64,000 nt of DNA from assembly GCF_019669985.1 (NCBI RefSeq), contig NZ_AP019782.1, positions 1,108,501 to 1,172,500 on the forward strand. Reading direction: 5' to 3'. The position numbers and the translations under genes are program-made. This DNA is from Methylogaea oryzae. Its GTDB lineage: Bacteria > Pseudomonadota > Gammaproteobacteria > Methylococcales > Methylococcaceae. Under the pieces are notes generated by a model. That model did no database searches, was not told the DNA's origin, and was given only the letters and a program-made list of their open reading frames with translations. Shown piece after piece: positions 9,018 to 18,406 of the stretch (position 1 is the stretch's first letter; each line of letters starts with the position of its first letter).

Positions 9018-9577
9018 ACATGAAGCAGACGCGCAATTGGGTCGCCGTCGGCGTGTTGGCGGCAGTGGCCGCCGGCTGCGGCAAGCAGGCGGTCAAGGAC
9101 GTCGACATCATCAAGGAAAGCTACCAGGCCGGCGAGGTCTTGCAAGCCGCGGCGGAGAGCCCGAAAGGGGTGCACGCCTCCCTGGAACGCCACCGCCCCC
9201 TGATGATCGCCAGCTTCGTCAATATCGACAATGTGCAGGGATCCTCCACCCTGGGCCGCATGCTGGGAGAGCAGGTGGGATCCTACTTCAGCCAGCACGG
9301 TTACGACGTGATCGAGTTGAAGCTGCGCAACGAACTGTTCATCAAGGAGGAAACGGGCGAGCTGATGCTGTCGCGGGAGTTGAAGGATTTGACCCAGGAG
9401 CACGACGCCCAGGCCGTGATCGTCGGCACGTATGCGGTGGCGGCGGACACGGTGTTCGTTACCAGCAAGGTGATTCGCGCGCTGGACGGCGTGATTCTGG
9501 GGTCCTACGACTACAAGCTGCCCATGGGACCCAATGTGAAGGCGCTGTTGCAGAACGACCGCTACAAGCATCGCTGA
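9014..9577 (+). CDS. FlgO-domain outer-membrane lipoprotein
   Basis: This 187-residue lipoprotein has a signal peptide ending in AVAAGC. The mature part matches the FlgO domain: PLMIASFVNIDNVQGSSTLG, then LGEQVGSYFSQHGYDVIELK and a VGTYAVAADTVFV block. FlgO proteins were described as outer-membrane lipoproteins needed for flagellar function in Vibrio, but the domain also occurs away from flagellar loci. It overlaps the preceding lipoprotein gene by 4 nt and ends at a strong bidirectional terminator. Start MNMK was chosen from the ATGA overlap. Confidence 0.8.
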   Translation: MNMKQTRNWVAVGVLAAVAAGCGKQAVKDVDIIKESYQAGEVLQAAAESPKGVHASLERHRPLMIASFVNIDNVQGSSTLGRMLGEQVGSYFSQHGYDVIELKLRNELFIKEETGELMLSRELKDLTQEHDAQAVIVGTYAVAADTVFVTSKVIRALDGVILGSYDYKLPMGPNVKALLQNDRYKHR

Positions 9578-9612
9578 GGCGCGGCTAGCCGAGGACCGGT
9601 TGTTCTCGGCGC

Positions 9613-9653
9613 AAAAAAAAAACAGGCTGTCCGGTTGGACAGCCTGTTTTTTT
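9613..9653. terminator. Bidirectional rho-independent terminator
   Basis: A perfect 10-bp stem, CAGGCTGTCC at 9623-9632 and GGACAGCCTG at 9637-9646, has a GGTT loop. An A-tract of ten lies on the left and a T-tract of seven on the right, so it works for either strand. It separates the convergent FlgO-like and DUF4440-like genes. Confidence 0.9.
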
Positions 9654-9662
9654 AGGGGAGGG

Positions 9663-10121
9663 TTAGTTCCAGCGTTGCACTTCGGTTTTCCAGCTGCCGT
9701 CCTTCTGGCGCTTGAATACGTTGAACAGCTCGCCGTCGTAGTGGTAATGCATGGTCTGGGCGGAATGCGCCAACTTCTGGTTGTTGGACAGCACCGCCTT
9801 GGTCACCACGGTGTCGCCTTTGTCATCGCGGGCTTCCACCACGTTGAAACGATACTCGCCGGCGCGGCGCTCGAGCAAGGCTTGCCAGAACGCGCGGATT
9901 TCCGCCGGGTTTTTGGAGACTTGGCCGTTTGGGGCCAGCAACATGGCGTTGTCCGTGTAGAGGGCGACGATTTCATCCACGCGGCCGCGTTGAACGACTT
10001 CGTTCCATTTGGCGATGGTGGCTTCCGCCACTTGGCGCGGGGTGTCCGTGTTGGCGGCCAGCGCCTGTCCAGCCAAGCCCGCGAACACGATGCCGATCAA
10101 ACCCATGGGTAATTTAGCCAT
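9663..10121 (-). CDS. Secreted SnoaL/DUF4440-like (NTF2-fold) protein
   Basis: This 152-residue protein has a Sec signal peptide (MAKLPMGLIGIVFAGLAGQALA) followed by an NTF2-like cone fold typical of the DUF4440 / SgcJ-type family: a helix ATIAKWNEVVQRGRVDEIVA, then LYTDNAMLLAPNGQ, IRAFWQALLER, and a final strand ending in QRWN. Such domains bind small hydrophobic ligands or act as isomerases; the substrate here is unknown. The periplasm is its likely site. It is transcribed away from the LysR gene. Confidence 0.75.
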   Translation of the reverse strand: MAKLPMGLIGIVFAGLAGQALAANTDTPRQVAEATIAKWNEVVQRGRVDEIVALYTDNAMLLAPNGQVSKNPAEIRAFWQALLERRAGEYRFNVVEARDDKGDTVVTKAVLSNNQKLAHSAQTMHYHYDGELFNVFKRQKDGSWKTEVQRWN

Positions 10122-10222
10122 GATGCTGCTCCTTTTCCTTCGTCTTTGGTTGCCTTGAGTACGGCTTTACTATAAGGCGCGGTATGATGGTGTACAATGG
10201 CCTTGCGATTTCATAGATTGTT

Positions 10223-10242
10223 TCTGTAAAAGAAATTACAGA
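10223..10242. promoter_or_regulatory. 20-bp perfect inverted repeat upstream of the LysR gene (candidate operator)
   Basis: TCTGTAA at 10223-10229 and TTACAGA at 10236-10242 form a perfect dyad around AAGAAA, ending 14 bp before the LysR-gene ATG. A TACAAT -10-like hexamer lies 25 bp upstream at 10193-10198. The position fits an autoregulatory operator, and LysR regulators recognise dyads of this general kind. Confidence 0.55.
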
Positions 10243-10256
10243 CTGAGAGGAGCGTC

Positions 10257-11222
10257 ATGGACAAACTCGCCAGCATGAATGTTTTCACCAAGGTGGCGAA
10301 GGCCGGCAGCTTCGCCGCGGCGGCCAAGGAGCTGAACATTTCCCGCGCCATGGCCACCAAGCACGTGATGCAGTTGGAGAACAGCTTGGGGATCCGCCTG
10401 CTCAACCGCACCACGCGGCAATTGAGCTTGACCGAAGTGGGCAACGTCTATTTCGAGCGCTGTCTGCAAATCCTCGACGATATCGAGGAAAACGAGCTGG
10501 CCGTCACCCACATGCAGACCGAGCCGCGCGGCACGCTCAAGGTCGCCAGCCCGCCGTTTTTCGGCACCTACCACTTGGCGCCGGCCATTTCGGAATATTT
10601 GCGACAGTATCCCGACGTGAACGTGGAACTGTTGCTGCAAGGCGGCACGGTGGACGTGATCGAGGCGGGGCTGGATTTGGCCATTCACCTGGGGCAGCTG
10701 GCCGAGTCCAGCCTGATCGCCCGCAAGCTGGCCACGTCCCGGCAGGTGGTGTGCGGCGCGCCGGATTATTTCGTCGGCCACGGCGTGCCGAAGACGCCCA
10801 ACGACTTGAAAGTCCACAATTGCCTGTTCAACTGGAGCTGGCCGCAGAAAGACCATTGGCAGTTCCGCGATCCGGAAGGCAAGAAAATTATCATCCGGGT
10901 CGGCGGCAACTTGCAGGCCAACGTGTCCGGCGCGCTGCGGCTGGCCGCCATCAACGGACTGGGGTTGGTGATGCTGCCCACCTACATGGCCGGCCACGAT
11001 TTGCGCAAGGGCCGGCTGAAAGCGGTGATGACGGAGTACGAGCCGGCCACGCTGGATATCAACGCGGTTTACCCGCACCGCAAGAATTTATCCGCCAAAG
11101 TACGCACGTTCGTGGATTTTCTGTACGATCGCTTCCAGCCGCGCCCCTATTGGGACGACTGGATGGACGCGCACAATCCCCAATCCGACGTGACCGAGGA
11201 ACATTTGTACGGCGAGGACTAG
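10257..11222 (+). CDS. LysR-family transcriptional regulator
   Basis: This 321-residue regulator has the N-terminal winged helix-turn-helix at residues 1-60 (FTKVAKAGSFAAAAKELNIS, then LGIRLLNRTTRQLSLTEVG) and a type 2 periplasmic-binding-like effector domain at about 88-295 beginning GTLKVASPPFFGTYHLAP. The closest subgroup by eye is the CrgA/AaeR-like one. It has a clear GAGAGGAG ribosome site. The effector is unknown. It lies 61 bp upstream of the acyl-activation fusion gene on the same strand, so it may control that gene as well as itself. Confidence 0.9.
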   Translation: MDKLASMNVFTKVAKAGSFAAAAKELNISRAMATKHVMQLENSLGIRLLNRTTRQLSLTEVGNVYFERCLQILDDIEENELAVTHMQTEPRGTLKVASPPFFGTYHLAPAISEYLRQYPDVNVELLLQGGTVDVIEAGLDLAIHLGQLAESSLIARKLATSRQVVCGAPDYFVGHGVPKTPNDLKVHNCLFNWSWPQKDHWQFRDPEGKKIIIRVGGNLQANVSGALRLAAINGLGLVMLPTYMAGHDLRKGRLKAVMTEYEPATLDINAVYPHRKNLSAKVRTFVDFLYDRFQPRPYWDDWMDAHNPQSDVTEEHLYGED

Positions 11223-11283
11223 TCCGCTTGGCGGCGGCGGTGTTCGCGCCGGATAATAGCCGGCCACCGATTCCGCCGATGCG

Positions 11284-14148
11284 ATGCCGATGATGTCCAC
11301 ACCGATCCCCAGCGCCGAACAGTCGGCCGCCCAGTTGTTGGAACTGGTGCGGCGACTGGGGGGCGAGTTGAAAATCCGCCCGTCGCGTTTGCAGGCTTTG
11401 CAGCTGGACAGCCATTTCGATCGCGACCTGGGGCTGGACAGTTTGACGCGCATGGAGCTGTTGGCGCGGGTGGAGGCGGGCTTCGGCGTAAGGCTGGCGG
11501 AGGCGGTGTACGCCAACGTGGAGACGCCGCGCGACTTGCTGCGGGCGGTGCTGGCGGCCCACAGCGCGGGCACCGGCCAGGCCGTGGAAGTGAGCCATGT
11601 CCGCCTGGAACATACCCAGTCGGCGCCCGACGATGCGCGGACCTTGTTGGAAGTGCTGGATTGGCACGCCGAGCGGCATCCCGACCGTCCCCATATCCAG
11701 TGTTACCAGGACGAGGGCGACGGCGAGGCGATCACTTACGGCCAGTTGCGCCGGCGCGCGGAAGCGGTGGCGGCCGGCCTGCAGCGGCAAGGGTTGAGGC
11801 CGCGCCAAGCGGTGGCCATCATGCTGCCCACCAGCCCGGAATACTTCTACGCCTTTTTCGGCGCTTTGCTGGCCGGCGGCGTTCCCGTGCCCATCTATCC
11901 GCCGGCGCGGCCCTCGCACCTGGAGGATCACCTGCTGCGCCATCGCGCCATCCTGGACAATTGCCAGGCGGCGGTGCTGGTGACGCTGCCCGAGGCGATC
12001 AAGGTGGCGCGTTTGCTCAAGTCCCATGTGGCGAGCCTCGGCGTCATCGCGACGGTGGACGAATTGGCTCAAAGCGGCGGCAGCCTGGTTCGGCACAAGG
12101 TGGAGGCCGGCGACATCGCTTTCCTGCAATACACTTCCGGCAGCACCGGCACGCCCAAGGGCGTGATGCTGACCCACGCCAACCTGCTGGCCAACGTGCG
12201 CGCCATGGGCGAGGCCACCGGGGCCGATTCGTCCGACGTGTTCGTCAGCTGGCTGCCGCTATACCACGACATGGGCCTGATCGGCGCCTGGCTGGGCAGC
12301 CTGTACCACGCCATGCTGATGGTCAACTTCTCGCCCCTGGCGTTCCTGGCCCGGCCCAGCCGCTGGCTGTGGGCCATCCACCGCTACGGCGGCACGCTCA
12401 CCGCGGCGCCCAATTTCGCCTACGAGCTGTGCTTGAAGCGGCTCAAGGACGAATCCCTGCAAGGGCTGGATTTGAGCCGCCTGCGGCTGATGTTCAACGG
12501 CGCCGAGCCGGTCAATCCCGATACCCTGGAACGCTTTTGCGAGTATTTCGGCCGCTTCGGTTTCAGCCGCACCGCCATGACGCCGGTGTACGGGCTGGCG
12601 GAAAACTCCGTCGGGCTGTCTTTTCCGCCCCTGCGGCGTGGGCCGTTGTTCGACTGTGTGGATCGGGGGGCGTTGGCTTCCTCAGGGCGCGCCGTCCCCT
12701 CGCCCGCAGGCGGGAGAGGGGGAGAGGGTGGTGGTGACACTATCCGCTTCCCCGCCTGCGGTATGGCCTTGCCCGGCCACGAAATCCGCATCGTCGACGC
12801 CGCCGGCCGCGAAGTGCCGGAGCGGGAGCAGGGCAGCCTGGAGTTCCGCGGCCCTTCCGCCACTTCAGGCTATTATCGCAATCCGGAAGCCACCCGCGCA
12901 CTGTTCCGCGACGGCTGGATCAAGTCGGGCGACCTGGCCTATATGGCCGGCGGCGAGGTGTACATCACCGGCCGGGTCAAGGACGTCATCATCCACGCCG
13001 GCCGCAACATCTATCCCCACGAGCTGGAAGGGGCGGTTGGCCAATTGCCCGGCATTCGCGCCGGCTGCGTGGCGGTGTTCGGTTGCAGCGACGCGGCCAG
13101 CGGCACGGAAAAGCTGGTGGTGATGGCCGAATCGCGGGAAAGCGAGCCGGATGCCCGCGAAGCCCTTTGTTTGCAGGTAAACGAAGCCGCCGTGGAGTTG
13201 GTGGGCATGCCGCCGGACGAGGTGGTGCTGGTGCCGCCCCACACGGTGTTGAAAACGTCCAGCGGCAAAATCCGCCGCGCCGCTTGCCGCGAGTTGTACG
13301 AAAGCGGCCTGGCCCTGGCCGGCCCGCGCAGCGCCAAGGCGCAGATGCTGCGGTTGATGCTGGCCGCGGGCTTGCCGCAGCTGTCCCGTTGGCTGCGGCA
13401 GTTGGGCGCTGCGACTTTCGCGGCTTACGCTTGGCTGGTGCTGCTGTTCGCGGCCTTGTCGGGCTGGCTGGCGGTGGTTCTGTGCCCGCTGGCCCGCTGG
13501 CGGTGGCCGTTGCTGCGGTTGGCGGCGAAAGCGGTGGTCGGGCTGACCGCCACGCCGGTGAGCGTGCGCGGCTTGGAAAATCTGCCGCCGCAAGGCCGCC
13601 CGGCCATCTATGTGTGCAACCACGCCAGCTATCTGGACGGCCTGGCCCTGGCCTGCGCCATGCCGCGCCCGCTGGCCTTCGTTGCCAAGGTCGAGTTGTC
13701 CAAGCAGTGGCTGGCTGGCTTGTTCCTGCGCCGTATCGGTACCGAATTCGTCGAGCGTTTCGACCGCCAGCAAGGCCTGGGCGATGCCCGGCGCCTGGCC
13801 GAGTCCGCGCGGCAGGGGCGTTCCCTGCTGTATTTCCCCGAGGGCACTTTCACCCGCGCCGCCGGCCTGTTGCCGTTCCGCATGGGCGCCTTCCAAGCCG
13901 CCGCCCAAGGCGGCTTGCCGGTGGTGCCCGTCGCCATCAAGGGCACGCGCGACATGCTGCGGGACGGTACGTGGTTCCCGCGTAGGGGAACCCTCACCGT
14001 CACCGTCGGCGAGTCCATCGATACTCCGGCGTTGCGTGAGCGGGAAGGTTTGGCGGACGAGTGGCAGCTGGCGCTGCGGCTGCGCGATCTGTCCCGCGAG
14101 CAGGTGCTGCGCCATTGCGGCGAGCCGGATACGGGGCAGGAGGGGTAG
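11284..14148 (+). CDS. Three-domain fusion: acyl carrier protein, AMP-ligase and PlsC-type acyltransferase
   Basis: This 954-residue protein fuses an acyl carrier domain (residues about 15-95, phosphopantetheine Ser53 in LGLDSL), a fatty acyl-AMP ligase/CoA-ligase domain (P-loop YTSGSTGTPKG at 283-293; C-terminal KTSSGKIRR), two hydrophobic segments near 710-750, and a PlsC acyltransferase domain (HX4D as H780..D785; FPEGTFTR near 852). Family knowledge predicts that it activates a fatty acid with ATP, loads it on its own carrier and transfers it to a glycerophosphate or related acceptor at the inner membrane. The start is uncertain among ATGs at 11284, 11290 and 11293, with no good ribosome site. 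A palindromic repeat is embedded in frame near residues 470-482. A LysR gene lies just upstream. Confidence 0.88.
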   Translation: MPMMSTPIPSAEQSAAQLLELVRRLGGELKIRPSRLQALQLDSHFDRDLGLDSLTRMELLARVEAGFGVRLAEAVYANVETPRDLLRAVLAAHSAGTGQAVEVSHVRLEHTQSAPDDARTLLEVLDWHAERHPDRPHIQCYQDEGDGEAITYGQLRRRAEAVAAGLQRQGLRPRQAVAIMLPTSPEYFYAFFGALLAGGVPVPIYPPARPSHLEDHLLRHRAILDNCQAAVLVTLPEAIKVARLLKSHVASLGVIATVDELAQSGGSLVRHKVEAGDIAFLQYTSGSTGTPKGVMLTHANLLANVRAMGEATGADSSDVFVSWLPLYHDMGLIGAWLGSLYHAMLMVNFSPLAFLARPSRWLWAIHRYGGTLTAAPNFAYELCLKRLKDESLQGLDLSRLRLMFNGAEPVNPDTLERFCEYFGRFGFSRTAMTPVYGLAENSVGLSFPPLRRGPLFDCVDRGALASSGRAVPSPAGGRGGEGGGDTIRFPACGMALPGHEIRIVDAAGREVPEREQGSLEFRGPSATSGYYRNPEATRALFRDGWIKSGDLAYMAGGEVYITGRVKDVIIHAGRNIYPHELEGAVGQLPGIRAGCVAVFGCSDAASGTEKLVVMAESRESEPDAREALCLQVNEAAVELVGMPPDEVVLVPPHTVLKTSSGKIRRAACRELYESGLALAGPRSAKAQMLRLMLAAGLPQLSRWLRQLGAATFAAYAWLVLLFAALSGWLAVVLCPLARWRWPLLRLAAKAVVGLTATPVSVRGLENLPPQGRPAIYVCNHASYLDGLALACAMPRPLAFVAKVELSKQWLAGLFLRRIGTEFVERFDRQQGLGDARRLAESARQGRSLLYFPEGTFTRAAGLLPFRMGAFQAAAQGGLPVVPVAIKGTRDMLRDGTWFPRRGTLTVTVGESIDTPALREREGLADEWQLALRLRDLSREQVLRHCGEPDTGQEG
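12696..12728. repeat. Palindromic repeat embedded in frame in the fusion gene
   Basis: CCCTCGCCCG at 12697-12706 pairs with CGGGAGAGGG at 12711-12720 (one mismatch) across CAGG, and GGAGAGGG follows. This is the intergenic repeat type CCCTCTCCCGCAGGGAGAGG seen again at 43239-43331. Here it is translated as a Pro/Gly-rich linker (PSPAGGRGGEGGG) without breaking the frame. Confidence 0.75.
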
Positions 14149-14152
14149 GGAG

Positions 14153-14257
14153 GTAGGAGGGGGCTTAACCCCGACGACTCGGCGAGGTTTGCGGAATACG
14201 CGTATACGCTTCGCGCAAACCCGTCTGCGAGTCTTCGCGGCTAGGAGCCGCTCCTAC
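14153..14257. repeat. GTAGGAGCGGC-type interspersed repeat
   Basis: The element begins GTAGGAGGGGGCTTAACCCC and ends with GCGGCTAGGAGCCGCTCCTAC, so its outer ends are inverted copies. This is the familiar GTAGGAGCGGCT-type repeat of gammaproteobacterial intergenic DNA. It fills most of the 126-bp gap between the convergent fusion gene and pgm and may serve as a transcript end. Confidence 0.65.
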
Positions 14258-14274
14258 CCTTTGCCGATGTCGGC

Positions 14275-15954
<1,680 letters not shown>

Positions 15955-16014
15955 CTACAGCAATAAGCTGATAAACGACTTTGACTGTGGCAAGGTTGAG
16001 GGGAGGAGTTGACG

Positions 16015-16584
16015 ATGCTAGATGTTCGTAAAGGCGGTTTCGTACTGGCCACGCTGTTGGCGGCGTTCGCGGCCGAGGGCAACGAAAAGGATATTTGGCT
16101 GTTGGTGGAGACCAAGCCCCATGTGATGAAGGTAATGGAAGGCGAGGCGGGGCGTGACGGCCGGACGCTGGAAGTATTCGACCATATCGCCATCGGCCGT
16201 AACGGTGTGGGCTACGACAAGCAGCGGGGCGACGATAAAACGCCGCTGGGTTCTTACCATATCGGTTGGGTTAACGAGAAAAGCCGTTTCGGTAGTTTTT
16301 TCGGCTTCAATTTCCCTAACCACGACAATGCCAAGCGCGCATACGACGGCGGCTTGATCGACGCCCATACCTATCGCCGCTTGCTTAGCTACCAGCCCGA
16401 GGCGGAAGTGCCGCCGCAGGATACCCCGCTGGGGGGGCAGATTGGTATTCACGGCATCGGCCAGGGCAGCCTGCAAGTGCATAGGCACTTCGATTGGACT
16501 CATGGCTGTATCGCCGTCACCAATGAGCAGCTGGATCGCTTGAAACAGTGGATTAAAAAGGGCACCCTAGTTGTGATACGATAA
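16015..16584 (+). CDS. L,D-transpeptidase (YkuD domain), short form
   Basis: This 189-residue exported protein has a signal peptide (RKGGFVLATLLAAFAA) and a YkuD catalytic domain with the HGIG motif and DWTHGCIAV, nucleophile Cys165. It would form or use 3-3 peptidoglycan links, anchor lipoproteins, or cleave such bonds. I chose the ATG at 16015 over an upstream TTG at 16009 because GGGAGGAG at 16001-16008 gives proper spacing only for the ATG. The Braun lipoprotein gene follows 121 bp downstream, which suggests it is a substrate. Confidence 0.88.
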   Translation: MLDVRKGGFVLATLLAAFAAEGNEKDIWLLVETKPHVMKVMEGEAGRDGRTLEVFDHIAIGRNGVGYDKQRGDDKTPLGSYHIGWVNEKSRFGSFFGFNFPNHDNAKRAYDGGLIDAHTYRRLLSYQPEAEVPPQDTPLGGQIGIHGIGQGSLQVHRHFDWTHGCIAVTNEQLDRLKQWIKKGTLVVIR

Positions 16585-16635
16585 GTGCAACCGAAAATTC
16601 CGCTGGAAAGCTGGCGCGATTCGGTGCAAACTTTT

Positions 16636-16662
16636 ACACGGGATGTTGATGTCATCTCGTGT
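16636..16662. promoter_or_regulatory. Imperfect inverted repeat upstream of lpp
   Basis: ACACGGGATG at 16636-16645 and CATCTCGTGT at 16653-16662 pair with one mismatch across a 7-nt loop, 44 bp before the lpp start. It could be an operator, an mRNA-stabilising hairpin or the end of the upstream transcript; no T-tract follows. Confidence 0.35.
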
Positions 16663-16705
16663 TTAGATGATTTAAGTGTCAATTAGTCAGACGAAGGAAA
16701 TAAAG

Positions 16706-16966
16706 ATGATCAAGAAGTCTTCCAAAATTGCAGTTGCTCTGTTGTCCGCTGGCCTGATGGTTGGCTGCGCATCCAAGTCCGACCTGAACGCCCTGAAGGG
16801 CCGCGTTGACGACCTGGAAAACAGCGTTAAGGCTACCAGCGCTAAGGCTGACCAGGCTCTGGCTGCTTCCCAGTCCGCTGAAGCTGCTGCAAAGCGCGCT
16901 GCTGCTTCCGCTGACGAAGTGAACGCTAAGCTGGACCGCATGTTCAAGCACTCGATGAAGAAATAA
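16706..16966 (+). CDS. lpp: Braun-type murein lipoprotein (Lpp)
   Basis: This 86-residue lipoprotein has a signal peptide ending in lipobox LMVGC (mature Cys20). A continuous alanine-rich coiled coil with heptads (LNALKGRVDDLENSV onward) follows, and the C-terminus ends MKK, the terminal Lys being the residue that Lpp uses to join peptidoglycan. It would tether the outer membrane to the wall. Codon choice is unlike its neighbours, with many GCT alanine codons and T-ending codons, as in very highly expressed genes. It has an AAGGA ribosome site and a strong terminator. L,D-transpeptidase genes flank it on both sides, and this enzyme class makes the Lpp-wall bond. Confidence 0.92.
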   Translation: MIKKSSKIAVALLSAGLMVGCASKSDLNALKGRVDDLENSVKATSAKADQALAASQSAEAAAKRAAASADEVNAKLDRMFKHSMKK

Positions 16967-16985
16967 GCTTCATCGTAAGTGAAAA

Positions 16986-17017
16986 AGCCCTGCCGGCTCA
17001 GCCGGCAGGGCTTTTTT
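16986..17017 (+). terminator. Rho-independent terminator after lpp
   Basis: A 12-bp perfect stem, AGCCCTGCCGGC at 16986-16997 and its complement at 17001-17012, has a 3-nt loop (TCA) and a run of six T. An A-tract on the left side lets it also serve the minus-strand gene that ends at 17075. Confidence 0.93.
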
Positions 17018-17074
17018 AATGGGCGAAGGTCAGCCGGCGCGGTAAGTAAGGGCCGGCTGCGCCGTTAACTGCGG

Positions 17075-18094
17075 TTACTGCCCGCTGATGGCTTCGCCGG
17101 CCGCCGGCGTTTCCGTTCCCAGCACTCCCGCTCCCTTGGATTGCTGCGCCGCGATGGGCTTGCTGATCAGCACGGGCACGCCGGTGGGGTCTTTCAGCGC
17201 GGCTTTCAGCGCCTGCCCGTCGATTTCCGGCACGGCGTGTTTCTCCACTTTTTTCTGCAGCAGGTTCATGGCCTGCGCCAGCAACTGGTCGTAATCGAGG
17301 TTGTCTTCTTCCAGCGGAGGATGCACTTCGATATAGAGGTCTTGCCCGTTCCAGCCCACTTTCACCGGTTGGTTGACGATTTGCACGGGCGAGCCGGCCG
17401 GCACCACGGGGAATAGCTGGGCGATGTCTTCCGGGTACATGCGCACGCAGCCGTGGGTCACGCGCATGCCGATGCCGTACTCCTTGTCGACGCCCGTGCC
17501 GTGGATCAGGTAGCCGGGAATGCCCAGCTTCATGGCGAACTTGCCCAAGGGGTTGTTGGGGCCCGGCGGCACGACATCCGGCAGAATGTCGCCGTCGGCC
17601 GCGTGTTCGCGCTTGATGGTTTCCGGCGGACGCCACGACGGGTTGGTCACTTTTTCCACCACGCGCGTCATGCCGCGCGGTGTTTTCCAATCCATGCGTC
17701 CGATGCTGACCGGATAACTTTCCACCGTGCCTTTCTTGGGCTGGAAATAGTAGAGCCGCATTTCCGGCACGTTCAGCACAACGCCGTTGCGTTGCGCGTC
17801 CGGCAGGACGAATAGCTTCGGCAGCAACACTTGCGTGCCTTCGCGGGGATACCAGCGATCCACTTTAGCGTTGGCGAGGACGATTTCGTCCTGGCCCAGG
17901 CTGAACCGGCGCGCCACATCCAGCAAGGTGTCTTCCTGCAGTGCTTTGGTGTATGCGATTTCGCCGATGGTGTCGCTGTTGGGCGCGGGCATCGTAAACG
18001 TTTCCGCCGCCGCGCCCGACGAAGCGAGGGCGAGCGCCAAGCCGAGCAGCGAGGTGTAGCGGGATGTTTTGCAAGGGAGGGGGCAAAGCTTCAT
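17075..18094 (-). CDS. L,D-transpeptidase, ErfK/YbiS type with LysM-like N-domain
   Basis: This 339-residue periplasmic enzyme has a signal peptide (about residues 1-30), a LysM-like wall-binding region (about 48-93: LQEDTLLDVARRFSLGQDEI, then VLLP) and a YkuD domain (about 104-250) with IHGTG and catalytic H214-G215-C216 in THGCVRM. The layout matches E. coli ErfK/YbiS/YcfS, the enzymes that attach Braun lipoprotein to peptidoglycan. A C-terminal extension of about 80 residues is rich in helices. It converges on lpp and is therefore its likely partner. Its ribosome site is weak. Confidence 0.92.
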   Translation of the reverse strand: MKLCPLPCKTSRYTSLLGLALALASSGAAAETFTMPAPNSDTIGEIAYTKALQEDTLLDVARRFSLGQDEIVLANAKVDRWYPREGTQVLLPKLFVLPDAQRNGVVLNVPEMRLYYFQPKKGTVESYPVSIGRMDWKTPRGMTRVVEKVTNPSWRPPETIKREHAADGDILPDVVPPGPNNPLGKFAMKLGIPGYLIHGTGVDKEYGIGMRVTHGCVRMYPEDIAQLFPVVPAGSPVQIVNQPVKVGWNGQDLYIEVHPPLEEDNLDYDQLLAQAMNLLQKKVEKHAVPEIDGQALKAALKDPTGVPVLISKPIAAQQSKGAGVLGTETPAAGEAISGQ

Positions 18095-18406
18095 GGAGAT
18101 ACTTGATGACCGTTATGGGGAGTTGGATTGTGGCGATTCGGAGCCTGAGCTGGGCGGAAAGCGTCGCTATTCGAGAGGCTCTAATTACGGCGCCGGGCTC
18201 CAAGTTAGGCATGGGCGGCGCGGAATTTCGCACTGGGCATTGTACCGAAATAGCCACGGAGTTGCCCGGGGTTCCCCGATAAAATGACGATTTTGCTCCC
18301 GTTTTACGGTGACGGGCTTGCCAGAACGCAAGCGCTGCAATGGATAAGCGCGGAATGAATGTGCATACTTTGCCCTGATAGTCGTTTGTTTTGAGTGGTT
18401 GTGGTT
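18095..18406. other. 312-bp divergent intergenic region
   Basis: This gap separates the divergent transpeptidase and response-regulator genes and must hold both promoters. I see only a weak CCCGT/ACGGG hairpin at 18298-18316 and no clear -35/-10 pair. A 72-codon plus-strand frame at 18069-18287 overlaps the transpeptidase start and lacks recognisable features, so I do not call it a gene. Confidence 0.5.

Noticed and set aside
12865-14115. 416-codon minus-strand frame opposite the fusion gene
   Set aside because: It is a shadow of the PlsC/AMP-ligase region; composition is Gln/His-rich without motifs.
18069-18287. 72-codon frame overlapping the start of the ErfK-like gene
   Set aside because: It has no ribosome site, no recognised domain, and overlaps a well-supported gene on the other strand.
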